From contig JAJUBI010000006.1 of the NCBI GenBank assembly GCA_022419385.1, forward strand, positions 62,001 to 126,000: DNA of 64,000 bases, in the 5' to 3' direction. Origin of the DNA: Paraconiothyrium sp. Pb-2020 (Eukaryota > Ascomycota > Dothideomycetes > Pleosporales > Didymosphaeriaceae). The position numbers and the translations under genes were made by a program. Below, piece by piece: positions 20,142 through 31,221 of this stretch; the stretch's first letter is position 1, and each line of letters begins with the position of its first letter. Under the pieces are notes generated by a model. The model saw only the letters and a program-made list of their open reading frames with translations. It ran no database searches and was not told where the DNA came from.

Positions 20142-22503
20142 ATGGCGACCAAGCGCGAGCTCACGAGCGAAGACAGCAACAGCAGCACCAAACGCGCGAA
20201 GATGGAGAACGGAAACGGCAAGCAGGACGCCGCGGGCAACCCGTACCTTGCCCACTGGAACGACGACAGTAACAGTAAGCCTCTGCGTGTTTATTCAGAC
20301 GACACTTTACGGTGGCCGACATTTTACGGTGGGATCGCGTTAACTAACAATTGTACAGAAGCCAACTCCGCCGACGGACTCTACAACTTCAAGCGCCACG
20401 CGACCACCTCAAGGCAAGCATCCGCCGCCGAAGATGGCCCGCTCAATCCCTTCACGGGCAAGTCGCTGTCGAACAAGTATATGGGCATTCTGAAGAAGCG
20501 GAGAGATCTGCCAGTCCACAAGCAAGGGACGAGTTCCTCAAGCTGTACCAGGAGAACCAGATCCTTGTCTTCGTCGGTGAGACTGGTTCCGAAAGACCAC
20601 TCAGATTCCCCAGTTTGTGCTTTTTGACGACATGCCCCATAAGAGCGCGCAAATGGTCGCCTGTACCCAACCGCGTCGTGTCGCCGCCATGTCGGTTGCC
20701 CAGCGTGTCGCGAGGAGATGGACGTGGAGCTTGGAGAAGAGGCGGTTACAGCATTCGTTTCGAGGACAAGACGGGCCCAACACCATGCTGAAATACATGA
20801 CGGACGGAATGTTGCTCCGCGAGGCCATGCACGACAACAATCTCACACGGTATAGCACCATCATTCTCGACGAAGCCCACGAGCGTACGCTTGCGACGGA
20901 TATTCTTATGGGTCTGCTGAAAGAGGTCGTTCTGAGACGGAAGGATCTGAAGTTGATCATCATGAGTGCCACGCTCGATGCTACCAAGTTCCAGAAATAC
21001 TTCCACAATGCGCCGCTGCTTGCGGTACCTGGTCGTACTCACCCAGTCGAGATCTTCTACACTCCAGCACCTGAGCGGGACTATGTTGAGGCTGCGCTCC
21101 GAACCGTCCTGCAGATTCACGCGACCGAAGACGAGGGCGATATATTGTTGTTCCTTACCGGAGAAGAAGAGATTGAGGATGCTTGCAGAAAGATCAACTT
21201 GGAAGCGCAAGATTTAGTGCGAGAAGACGCTGCTGGACCGCTTGTCGTGTACCCATTGTACGGTACGCTGCCACCCGCACAACAACAGAAGATCTTCAGC
21301 CCCGCGCCTCCGCCTACCAGGCCCGGTGGACGCCCTGGACGCAAGGTCATTGTATCGACAAACATTGCCGAGACGTCGCTTACCATCGATGGTATTGTGT
21401 ATGTCGTTGACCCCGGTTTCAGTAAACAAAAGGTGTACAACCCACGTATCCGTGTTGAGTCGCTGCTTGTTTCCCCTATATCGAAAGCATCAGCGCAACA
21501 GCGAGCTGGTCGTGCGGGTCGTACCAGGCCAGGAAAGTGCTTCAGATTGTACACCGAACAAGCGTTCAAAAAGGAGCTGATTGAGCAGACGTATCCCGAA
21601 GTCCTGAGGTCGAATTTGGCGAGCACCGTACTGGAGTTGAAGAAGTTGGGTGTAGAAGATCTCGTGCACTTTGATCTCATGGACCCGCCCGCGCCCGAGA
21701 CGCTGATGCGTGCTCTCGAGGAGTTGAACTATCTGGCGTGCTTGGACGACGAGGGCGAGTTGACCGTTTTAGGGTCGCTCGCCTCGCAGTTCCCGCTCGA
21801 TCCAGCATTGGCGGTCATGCTGATCACCTCACCCGAGTTTTATTGCTCGAACGAGATTCTGTCCCTCACTGCGCTGCTCTCCGTACCGCAAATCTTCGTC
21901 CGCCCAGCTAGCAACCGCAAGCGAGCAGACGAGATGAAGGACCTCTTTGCACACCCCGAGGGCGACCATTTGACGATGCTGAACGTCTACCACGCATTCA
22001 AGAGCGAGGAGGCGCAGGCAAACCCGAAGCAATGGTGCCACGACCATTTCCTTTCCTACCGAGCTCTGCAGCAGGCCGACAATGTCCGCCTGCAGCTCAA
22101 GCGCATAATGGAACGCGAGGAGCTTGAGTTGATGTCGACACCGTTCGAGAACAAGAAGTACTACGAGAACATCCGGAGAGCGCTCGTGGCCGGTTTCTTC
22201 ATGCAGGTCGCCAAGCGTGAAGGCAACGGCAAGACGTACACGACGGTCAAGGATGAGCAGAACGTCTTGCTTCACCCTAGCACCGTGCTTGGCCAGGACA
22301 GCGAATGGGTAGTGTACAACGAGTTTGTGCTCACCACTAAGAACTACATCCGCACTGTCACGTCTGTCAAGGCCGAGTGGCTGTTGGACATCGCTCCTAA
22401 TTACTACGACATTGCTTCGTTTAAGAAGGGCGAGATTAAGACGGCGTTGCAGCGTGTGGCTACGAAGATCCAGCGGAAGGAGCAGGAGAAGGGAAAGCGA
22501 TGA
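20142..22503 (+). CDS. PRP43: DEAH-box RNA helicase Prp43, 5' half with apparent single-base deletions
   Basis: An ATP-dependent helicase that disassembles the intron-lariat spliceosome and acts in ribosome maturation. ATG at 20142 opens MATKRELTSED; an 84-base intron (20275-20358) follows. Motifs: GETGS then KTTQIPQ (Walker A), DEAHERT (motif II), SATLD, then STNIAETSLTIDG, QRAGRAGRTRPG and the winged-helix/OB C-terminus ending KIQRKEQEKGKR. From 20520 to 20780 the conserved protein is read only by changing frame five times, each as if one base were lost (near 20526, 20591, 20711, 20743 and 20775); the fifth restores the final frame. The rest, to 22503, is unbroken. See the finding on this cluster. 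Confidence 0.9.
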
Positions 22504-23016
22504 ACGTGTGATGGCAGTGCTGAGTGCATAAATCTCATAACCCACGCCACGTTAGTTGGCGTTCAAACCTCTGACCTGGTGTTGTAGAGCCAAGATACCC
22601 TGCTGCTGCATGTAAGACTTGACTTGGAGGACGGCAAATGATACTGGATGACTTTTGGTTGGTTATTTGGTGGGCTGATAGACTTATCTGTATTCACGGC
22701 TGAGTAGCTACACCACGGAGTAATGCAATTGCTGGTGCGGCGGAAGTGCTGCTACGTCCGATAACCCAATCTGGCATCCTAAGACTCTGCAATGCGATGT
22801 TACCATATACGTACTTTCGTGCTCTCCATGCTCCTCCTCCATCATCTTCCTTTATATCGTGTTGTTCGCTAACTTGAAGACCTGCTCAATTTTAGCGTCG
22901 GCGTTTCCACCTCGCTACCTCCGACATCTCCAACTTTTTTTGTTGCGCGCAACAACACGCAGTACAACGATCGCAAACCGCGTCCGCACCGCAACATCTC
23001 TCCCACCGCCCTCACG
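22504..23016. other. intergenic between Prp43 and RPA43
   Basis: Tandem spacer; the right part should hold the RPA43 promoter and leader. Nothing else supported. Confidence 0.5.
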
Positions 23017-23727
23017 ATGGCGCCAATTGAAGAGCCCGACACCAGCTTACTCCACGTCACGCGGATATCCCAATATGTCCCCCTCCCACCCATCAGCCTC
23101 CACGCCGCGCTCCCCGCCATCAGCGCAGAAGTCTTCTCCCCCCTCCTCCTAAGCTACTACCCTCCAGCCAAAGGCGTCGTCCTCGCCTACGAAGACGTAT
23201 CCCTCTCCTCGCAACCGCCCAAAACCGCCTCCCCATCGACCCACAAATCACGACACAGACAAGCCCCCGACGCAGACGACCTCGAACGCATCGCCGAGCA
23301 AGAAGAAGGCGTCGTCCTCACCCGCTGCGTAGACGAATATATGGCGCCGTACGTCTGGGCCACCGCCTCGCTGCTCATCTGGCGGCCCGCACCAAACACC
23401 TACCTCGATGCAACGCTCACGCACGCGTCTGCCACGCACATTACGCTCGCGCACCTCAATACGTTTGCTATCACCGTGCTGAAGGAGAGTTTGCCTGCGG
23501 ACTGGAGCTGGCATGCGGAGAAGGCGAATAAGAAGACGAAAGGTTTCGACGGGAAGATTGCGGACGAGGGGGGGTGGTGGATGGATGGGGAGCTGGGTGA
23601 GGTGAAGAAGGGGACGGGGATGAGGGTGAGGGTGAGGGAGTGGGATGTTAGGGGGGGGAAGGGGAAGGGGGTTTTGAGGGTGGATGGGAGTTTGCTTAGT
23701 GGAGGAGGAGAGGAAAGAAGGGGCTAG
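23017..23727 (+). CDS. RPA43: RNA polymerase I subunit RPA43
   Basis: A subunit of RNA polymerase I that forms the stalk with RPA14 and contacts Rrn3; nucleolar. The 236-aa frame begins MAPIEEPDTSLLHV. The N-terminal tip domain has FSPLLLSYYPPAKGVVLAYE. The OB-fold part reads MAPYVWATASLLIWRP, then THITLAHLNTFAI and LPADWSWH, all RPA43-like. The middle of the OB domain carries a Lys-rich loop. The frame stops at TAG 23725-23727, shortly after GSLLSGGG. In the next frame the DNA stays open to TGA at 23795-23797 and would end GEGMEVD, an acidic tail often seen in this family, so the true C-terminus may be about 23 residues longer. Confidence 0.85.
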   Translation: MAPIEEPDTSLLHVTRISQYVPLPPISLHAALPAISAEVFSPLLLSYYPPAKGVVLAYEDVSLSSQPPKTASPSTHKSRHRQAPDADDLERIAEQEEGVVLTRCVDEYMAPYVWATASLLIWRPAPNTYLDATLTHASATHITLAHLNTFAITVLKESLPADWSWHAEKANKKTKGFDGKIADEGGWWMDGELGEVKKGTGMRVRVREWDVRGGKGKGVLRVDGSLLSGGGEERRG

Positions 23728-24228
23728 GAAGGGGGGGAAGGCGGCGGTAGGGAGGAACGGGGGTGCGACGGAGGGAGAGGGTATGGAGGTGGATTGAAGT
23801 GGTGTGAGATTTTGTGGGCTACGATTAACTTAAAATGGGGAGTATGGCGTCACGGGAAAAACGAAGGGGACAAGGGATGTGCATGGCAGAGGACGCGCTT
23901 TAGCAGACGTCGCTATGCGAAGCAGTTGTGGGGAGGACGTATGTGACAGGGGACGAAAATGCATGAGGCCTTTGCATGTCAGGCCTGCAATTTGGGGTAT
24001 ATATCTATCTGCTCCGAAGCGCCCGCTTCTACCGCGACGCGATGCGTCACTTCATCAGCCAATACTATCGACTGTGGAAGGTCGAAATATTCCTATGGCT
24101 CCTCCTCAGCATGCCGTAATCATCGTCTCCCGCTCAGCTACTTGATGCCCTCCCAATCTTCTACCCGCACGCGCCTCCAAGATCTTGGCAATAGTTCGCC
24201 TTCAGACGTCCCTCGTTGATGAGCCTCT
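23728..24228. other. convergent spacer between RPA43 and IMP4
   Basis: The left 70 bases may be coding if the RPA43 tail is in the other frame. The remainder is 3' flank of both genes. Confidence 0.5.
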
Positions 24229-25275
24229 TCATAGATAATCCTTCTTCCGTCCCGTACGCGTGTATTGATTGAGATGCCATTCCACGTCTCCCTCTTTCGA
24301 GTCCAGTGTCCCGCTTCTTATTTCGAAAAGACGCATTGTCATTCTTGGGCCGACCTCTGCGAGTTCGACGCTCTGGAACCCAGTCCGAACGTATACGTGG
24401 TGTCTGACTTCGATGCTGTCCTCACGGTTTACCTGAATGGAAACGTCAGCGACTGGGATGCTAATGATTCTCCTATTGTAAACTTACGAAGGTCACAACC
24501 CTGTTGCCCGTCTTGACTGCGCCGTCGCGTGGTGGGAACAGATGCTTGACTATCGTGACAACACGCTCTCCGAGTTTTGAAGTAAAGCCTTCGAAGATCA
24601 AATGAGCTGCCATATGTCAGTGAACGCGCAAAGGCACCTACTCGCGTATATAGCTTACGATATGATTCCGACACCGTGCCCCTCGATGCGTTGGGTATGT
24701 CTGAGCGAAGGACGACGTTGTGGAGAGAGAAGGATGCAGTCGGGCCGTGAGGAAGATGTGAGATCGAGATAGCTGTGGGCGTACCGCGGTGCTCATGTAC
24801 AAGCACCACATCCGATAGCCCACTCGACTTTGCGCTCCCCACCAGGTTTCCCAATATCAAATTACCGCGGTTCAGCCGTATGCTCGTCGGGAGCAGCAAC
24901 CGTATCTCTTTTGCGAATGTGCTCAGCCTGCTGGAAGGATCTCGGCTAGTCGTGACCAGAATGCGCGGATCTACGACTCCGGACAACTGTGAATATTCAT
25001 CGTCGATTCCGAGCTCCTCTTCTACTGTTCGGTCCGCGCGCGATTCGTCCTAAGTTAGGGTCAGCATTGCTCTCCATAGAATGTGTCGCGGTATAACTTA
25101 CATATTTGTAGTCCGCGCGCAAGTTCGTGTCTTCAGCAAGGTCCTTCGTCAATGGACGCCCACTTGCCAAACTCTGTTTGAGGGCAGCGCGCTTAGATGC
25201 CAACTCTGCATCTCTGAGAGTCAAGGCTCTTCGGTATAGGTAATCCCTACGCTCTCTTGCTTGTCTCCGGATCAT
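24229..25275 (-). CDS. IMP4: U3 snoRNP protein IMP4 (Brix domain)
   Basis: Part of the Mpp10-Imp3-Imp4 complex of the small-subunit processome, needed for early 18S rRNA processing in the nucleolus. Exons 25275-25102, 25049-24659, 24606-24488 and 24432-24229 (introns of 52-55 bases) encode 295 aa. The N-terminus MIRRQARERRDYLYRRAL is nearly invariant in the family. The Brix core has ILVTTSRDPSSRLSTFAKE, SDVVLVHEHRGTPTAISIS, HLIFEGFTSKLGERV and the end VEWHLNQYTRTGRKKDYL. The length equals the usual one. RPA43, convergent next door, also serves ribosome production. Confidence 0.95.
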
Positions 25276-25997
25276 GGTTGTGCTTGTAGGAGGGAGTTGT
25301 CGCGCTGATTTTTCTTGGTGTATGTGGCTCGACTACGTTAGAATTTGGTGGGATTGTGATAGATGTGAGTACTGCGCCGTTGAATCGTGAAAGCGCAGGC
25401 GGGGTGGCGTGTAGCATAAACACTTCAGTGGTGTTCAGTGGAGTCCGCCATTGAAGTTCGCGACAAATTTACGATGTAGTTGGTCCGAGCTTTGCGGGCC
25501 AACTTCTTATCGATACGACGTAGGGCTGAACACGAACCTCCGCATCCAATCTTCCTGACATTGGAGGTAGCCGATAATCAACAGCTTTTGAACATTGACT
25601 TGATCTTTCATCCTCCTCAATTGGAAATAGACACTCATATGTGTATAGAGTTAAAGTATAAAGCGACCGCGACTGCCTTGCGAACACACTGGTTTAATGT
25701 GTGTCTGTCTACTGACTGGCGTCTTGAGGCTCGGAGAGTTTTGGCATCTCAAGAAATGCCGTAACAATGTCCCCAGCTCCCTCAGTTTCGAAGTATGCAC
25801 CTGAAACGGAGGCATTCAATGCAGTGGCTTCAGCTTACGCGCAGGCACATGCAGAGAAGCGAGGCAGTGCAGGCAATTGTTGCCTATCAGCCTACCTACC
25901 TCGTTTCGCACCCGAAGGCACTCTCATTCTGGTTTCCTTGACGCGGAGCGGCGCTATCTTACAGCTTTGATGATAGGTGTAATTCAGATACTGGAAA
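25276..25997. other. intergenic between IMP4 and the HET gene
   Basis: Short open frames at 25480-25764 and 25767-25970 have no domain; they precede the HET gene and may be its leader. Confidence 0.45.
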
Positions 25998-27641
25998 ATG
26001 GCGATACAAGGGCCTGCCGAAAGAGACTCGAAGGCACTCGACTATGACCAATTAAATCGCGATACTGCTTCCTTCCGACTCCTCATGGTCCTTGCGAAAA
26101 GGTCTAGACATGGATACGTGCAATGCGAAATGTTCCAAACGACCACCGAATTGATGGAAAATGCATACACATGTCTTTCGTATGTATGGGGAACCTCGAA
26201 TGGTCTTTTCAAAGGAACGATAATCGTAAACGGCAAGGAGGTGCAGATACACCAAAATCTCTACGACTTCTTGCAGGTAGCGCATCGCAAATATGTGGGT
26301 GAGCCCTTCTGGATCGATGCTTTGTGTATCGATCAGAGTAACGTTCACGAACGCAATCACCAAGTCTCACAAATGGGAGATATATATCTTCGCGCGAAAC
26401 AAGTTGTCGCATGGTTAGGCCCATGCGACAGTCAAGCTTTCAATCCTCTGAGCTCGTTACGATCTCAAATCTCCTTCCCCGAACCTCACGCTGCTCCCGT
26501 TCCCGAGCGCGCATCTTCTCAACCTGGCTCGAAAGCTCTGTGGGACATTGGAAGGCATTGGAAGGGAGCTTCGAGACGTGGATTTATTATCGGGCCTGTC
26601 TCTACGCGCTTTTCAACTGCCGACTCCAGCGATTTCTCAAAACCAAACCAGCCCGTGGATGTAGAGCCAGAGTTGCGCATCCGGTTCTTGAACGCAATCA
26701 GGCTCTACTGGAGTCGAGCCTGGATTACCCAAGAGCTAGCTGTGGCACACCGAGTGCTCCTATTATTCGGCCAGCAAGAGTTAGACTTAGCCGTAACCGG
26801 AGAAAACGCTCTGGTAAATGCCTTAGAACTCGAGTTGAGGCTCGCAGGCAATGCTACAGACCATCCAGTCTATGGCATTTGGAGGCTGGCAAATGACATG
26901 AGGTGGAGGACAGGGGAGGCAAACACAGGGGCCGATGCAATATCATCACCTCGCGACATGCCGAGCTTGCTCACCCTTTTAACGCAATTTCGAACTAAGC
27001 AATGCTTTTATGCACGGGACCGTATCTACTCGTTGCGCTATTTGTGTAACGAAGGACAATCCCTTGAGGTTGACTACGATTCGTCCGAAATCGATCTTCT
27101 CCGCCACATCATACACATTTCTCAAAAACCCCTATGCTTGTGTTCCGCGTTGGCACTATGTAAAGCTCTATCCACAGGATTTTCGAATCGTATTCGCCGC
27201 ATCGATCGATTGCAGACGATGTTCTTAGAATTCAGCCATATTCCGTCCGTACCTACTTTCGCGCCCGGCCGATCTTGCGAGTCTTGCGGAGTTGATTTTA
27301 GGAACAAAACGGACGAAATCGTCTGCTTAAGAACACTGTGCCCCAGTTCCAGCGGTCATTTGACCCTATGTCCACATACAGATTTCGAATACACTGTGAG
27401 ATACTGGGGATTGGTTACGACATACGGCGGTACAAAGTTGCCTACAAGCACAGCGTCACTAGTCCAACATGTCGAAGATCAAGGCGAAGCCTCAATCGTC
27501 GTTAGACTATCAGTGCGAGACCTGCAGAATATGTCGCCAATGATTGAGCATGATCTGGGAACACCAGGCAGTGACATGTGTTTTTCTACATACAAATTTC
27601 GGTTCGTAGATACATCTGGAGATCAGAACGTGTATATATAA
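25998..27641 (+). CDS. HET-domain protein (heterokaryon incompatibility type)
   Basis: A protein of 547 aa with the HET domain found in fungal self/non-self recognition. Motifs in order: CLSYVWG near residue 58, a strand NGKEVQIHQNLYDFL, FWIDALCIDQSNVHERNHQV near 105-124, then MGDIYLRAKQVVAWLG. The later string SRAWITQELAVAHRVLLLFG is the third conserved block. Beyond about residue 400 no domain is recognised, but a cysteine cluster (SCESCGVDF, IVCLRTLC, LTLCPH) might bind a metal. It appears to be a single exon; the start is the first ATG of the frame. Its partner and allele specificity cannot be told from sequence. Confidence 0.85.
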   Translation: MAIQGPAERDSKALDYDQLNRDTASFRLLMVLAKRSRHGYVQCEMFQTTTELMENAYTCLSYVWGTSNGLFKGTIIVNGKEVQIHQNLYDFLQVAHRKYVGEPFWIDALCIDQSNVHERNHQVSQMGDIYLRAKQVVAWLGPCDSQAFNPLSSLRSQISFPEPHAAPVPERASSQPGSKALWDIGRHWKGASRRGFIIGPVSTRFSTADSSDFSKPNQPVDVEPELRIRFLNAIRLYWSRAWITQELAVAHRVLLLFGQQELDLAVTGENALVNALELELRLAGNATDHPVYGIWRLANDMRWRTGEANTGADAISSPRDMPSLLTLLTQFRTKQCFYARDRIYSLRYLCNEGQSLEVDYDSSEIDLLRHIIHISQKPLCLCSALALCKALSTGFSNRIRRIDRLQTMFLEFSHIPSVPTFAPGRSCESCGVDFRNKTDEIVCLRTLCPSSSGHLTLCPHTDFEYTVRYWGLVTTYGGTKLPTSTASLVQHVEDQGEASIVVRLSVRDLQNMSPMIEHDLGTPGSDMCFSTYKFRFVDTSGDQNVYI

Positions 27642-28377
27642 GCTCGGCTTTTACCGTCTGGACATTGCCATTTTGCGCATTTCCATCCGATCGATATTAC
27701 AGATCCTATTCAATTGCTCGATAGATTGATTTCCAGTGATCATGTATCATAAATGTGGATCATGCAACGCAGGCTGGGTGTTCTGTCGGGAGCGCCACGG
27801 AATGACACTTTGCCCCCTTGGTATAGCTAGAGGCCTTTAGTAGCATATTAAATAGCAAGCGGGGAACCACGCCGCGCAAGTCGAAAGATCCTCATTTCGC
27901 TATCAGTCTAAGTCATGTGCGAGGCCGGCGACGTGGAGAAATGCGGATCGGTCCTGCATCACCCTCGACCACACGTGTCTGCGTAAACCAATTTTTCAAT
28001 AAGAAGAGCCTTCCGACCAACCGCTCCCCTACCCAAGATTTGTTTGCATGACACACCGCTCTTGGACTCGCGTGGCTGACCAGTCACGCCCTGGTGGTAG
28101 GCAACCTTGAGCCTCGTAACAGTTCAATCGGCTATTCGCTGCAACTGGACAGTCTAAGTAAACACCGAGCCAGAGCTCCGCTAACGCGAGACTGTTTGTA
28201 TCCGTGACATTGGCGACACGTGTGTTCCTCTCGGAGCGCAAGAGCAAACGGACATGGGAAAGATTCCGCATCAAACAACGTTCTTCTCTTACGTCGATTC
28301 AATGCTCAATCCTCAAGTCTACTCTACCACAATCTACAAGCCGCAATACTCTGCGAAAGCTCCAGCTGCCGGCCACG
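27642..28377. other. intergenic, nothing supported
   Basis: Between the HET gene and the first of three secreted-protein genes. No open frame with a recognisable motif. Confidence 0.5.
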
Positions 28378-28897
28378 ATGAAGCCTTGGGCGAAGCTCCT
28401 CTGCGTGTTCGCTCTCTCGAGTCTCGGTGTTGCCCTGCAGAATAAGCCGCCTCCGAAGAAGGACCCGTCGTTCTGCGGCTTCACCAAAGCAAAACCGAAC
28501 TACACCGCACCAGACTGCAAGCACAATCTCAACGGGTCGTGTCTCGTTGACAACAACACCTGCAACCGAATGCCTATGAACATGCCTTACATCACTGTAC
28601 TCAAGGACTGTGCGTGCGACCTCTACGAATAGTGAGTATCCCCTCATCTGGTGTTGTTTGATCTCTTCCTCAAAGGCTGAAAAAATTCCAGCTCCGATTG
28701 TGCTGGACCTAGTGAACAGTCCTGGGATGGCATTGGTGTCATGGATGCAATTCTGTTCGGCCCGATGTGGTATTACAAGTGCAAGCGGATCGATGAAGCG
28801 AGCGACGGTAAGCGGAAGGTCGAAGTGCGCGTAGTATCTTTGCTGGCGAGTGCTGTGCTCATGGCAGTCCTTGCGGGTTTGTCAGGATGGTGGTGAC
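28378..28897 (+). CDS. small cysteine-rich secreted protein with GPI-like tail
   Basis: A predicted 152-aa cell-surface protein of unknown role. Exons 28378-28631 and 28693-28897 join in phase 2. The N-terminus MKPWAKLLCVFALSSLGVAL is a signal peptide. Eight cysteines follow (PSFCGF, APDCKHN, GSCLVDNNTC, KDCACD, SDCAGP, YKCKRI), which could form four disulfides, with N-glycosylation sites NYT and NGS. The C-terminus is hydrophobic (VVSLLASAVLMAVLAGLSGWW) after a small-residue stretch, the usual layout of a GPI anchor signal. It is the first of three secreted-protein genes in a row on this strand. Confidence 0.75.
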
Positions 28898-29404
28898 AGG
28901 CTGAATTGCGAAAGTATGACAGGAGGATTTCACATGGTGATACCGAGGGCAAGTGTGTTGTTATTGTAATGTATATGAACAAATGTGGATTCAGTTGACT
29001 GGCTATTCGATGCTTTTTGTTTTTTAAGTGACATTGAAAGCTTAGCTTCACGTCATTGTGATACGAGCCTTGTGAACCTCCCCGATCTCACACACCGACC
29101 TTTCAAACTCTCGGAAATGACTTACGACATCGATTGTACAATCCTTATTTCCATTTGCCTATAACATGATCGTTCTTTCCAGCGTTCTGTTTGCCTGATA
29201 GTGGCCCGAAATTAATGGTCACACACATTTACTTAGTCACTCACCTGGTCCTAGCCCTGGAACCCCCGGACACCTGCACATAAGTAGCTATCCGCAGACC
29301 AGAATATCCTCCTCATTACTCTCCTCATTTTACTTCCTTTCGAGAACTTCGGCTCTTTGAAACCCTCTTCCAACTTTTCCATCCGTACAACTACCTTTCT
29401 CACG
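28898..29404. other. intergenic between two secreted-protein genes
   Basis: 3' flank of the first and promoter/leader of the second gene; no other feature seen. Confidence 0.5.
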
Positions 29405-30106
29405 ATGAGGGCCTTCAGCCCCCTTCTCTTTGCCCTCGTCGGCTTTGCAGCTGTTGCTATTGGTTATCCGAAGAGCACCGGTAGTGGATGGCCGCCGAGC
29501 ACTGGTACGGGATTGCCGCCGGGCGTGAGTATAATCATACAGCCCACAGTTGGTACATACGTTGTGCCGACGGCACCTGCCTCCTCCCCAGTAACTTCCG
29601 GACGGCGACTCACCAAGCGATCACTTACAACTCCGGATCCATGGCCTTCATCAAGCAATCCATTTGATGGCCGTCCTCTTCCGACTACCTCCTCGCGGAG
29701 CTCTCATTGGGTTGCGGATCGATCAATACCCACTCCGCCTCCATTTTCTGGCGAACCACCCGAGGAGCTATTCGGCCACTTCCTCGACGTTCCTCACACC
29801 TCCCACCCTCGAAACATCACCGCGCCGAAGGGAGTGTGCCAGGAGGCCAACGAAGGCAAAGGTGTCCCCAAAGATGCCAACTTCATCGAGGTGTTCATGG
29901 AGCACTGGTGCGAGTTCTACACGTAAGTGATTTTGGAACATCTACACTGATCTTGACTAAACATGATGTACAGCGTGTCCAATCATTGTGACACAAAGAC
30001 CGATCCATCACAGCGCGAGCGGTTTGTCGGTCCAATCACCAATGTCGACATCTCGAAGTACAAGGGTCGGGATTTCAAGTGCGATACTTACAAGGGGGGC
30101 TCTTGA
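29405..30106 (+). CDS. secreted protein with Kex2-like site
   Basis: A predicted secreted protein of 216 aa, no family recognised. Exons 29405-29922 and 29974-30106 are joined over a 51-base intron. MRAFSPLLFALVGFAAVAIG is the signal peptide. A Gly/Pro/Ser/Thr-rich stretch follows, then RRLTKR near residues 62-67, which fits cleavage by the Golgi protease Kex2. The C-terminal half holds four cysteines (GVCQEAN, HWCEFYT, NHCDTKT, FKCDTYK). I chose the ATG at 29405 because it starts the signal peptide; one 48 bases upstream in the same frame would hide it. Confidence 0.7.
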
Positions 30107-31221
30107 GACGGAAGATCTTTATGTGTCTCTGGCTTGACACGGTATATTGGTGACGTACACCTTCGGTAATGGTAAAGTAAGGCATGATGATCCACCGCAT
30201 GGTGGACTCAGTGGCAGTCGAATTCAAAAGTGCTATCAAACACGATTCTAATCATGCAGTGAGGCTTATGTGACTCTATTATTAGATAGTCTCGATCGAA
30301 GTATGTAGACTCCGCCGAAACAATGTTTTGGTCAATACAAACGACTCTGCATCCTGGTGAGCCGACTGCGCCGCGATCACATCGCCTAGTCCGTTAGACG
30401 GTTTCGTCGCTTATTAAATTAGACCAGCTTCCTCGATAAGGTCGACACGGCCAATTCAGACATTTCATTTCCAGGATGCGGCGCTCTCAGCAATAACCGT
30501 GGCAACAATGGTGTCCCCCTCAACTGCGCCTCCCTCTGTCGGCAGCTTTCAGGTAGCTACTCCGATCTCAATGTATCCGCGAAATGCAATAGCACATTTT
30601 TATCGCTCTTAGGCAAGCTTGTGCTGAAGACGGAGTATTAACACTGATACAGACACGTCAGCCGACAGTACACGGTTGGTCCATTCAGCAACATACACGT
30701 GAAATGAAATGGATCCATGGCTACCGGTGCTACGAGGTCTCCAATTTGGATTAGGGTTATACTGGGTCGATTTAAATTTTGGCCATGGTTAACCGTAATT
30801 ATACTTGGTTAGAACTTCAGGTTTCTTGAAAAATAATATGGCGAACCCCTAAAGACAATCAGTGGGTCCTAGATACCGAGGAATTGATACTACAGAGGTG
30901 CTGTAGACGGGATCTGAAAGGATGATGCCCGACAGTGTACCCAATGGTCGTACCTCCCGTTCTTGAGCTACGCTGCCACGTGAGTGACGTTGACCGCGCC
31001 GCAAAAAGCAGCCAGTCTACGTCCCCTGCGTTCACCTTCACTTTCTGACCTTCCGGGAAAACACCCGCCCGCCCGTTCGCGCGAGCCTCTTTCACTTTCG
31101 CCGCAATTTCCCCTTCGCCGGCCGTCTATATAAACGCCTCTATCTTGTCGACTCCCCGCCCACCCATCCACTTCTCCTCCTGCCCACCTTTTCGACCACT
31201 CAACTCCAATTGCTACACAAC
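30107..31221. other. intergenic, promoter of next secreted-protein gene at right end
   Basis: No gene seen in about 1.1 kb. The part around 30700-30830 is AT-richer than its surroundings. A TATA box sits near the right end. Confidence 0.5.
31127..31134 (+). promoter_or_regulatory. TATA box of secreted-protein gene
   Basis: TATATAAA about 90 bases upstream of the ATG at 31222. Confidence 0.55.

Noticed and set aside
20526..20780. Programmed frameshifting in Prp43
   Set aside because: Five shifts of the same kind in 260 bases, without slippery sites or a known precedent in this family, do not fit a programmed mechanism.
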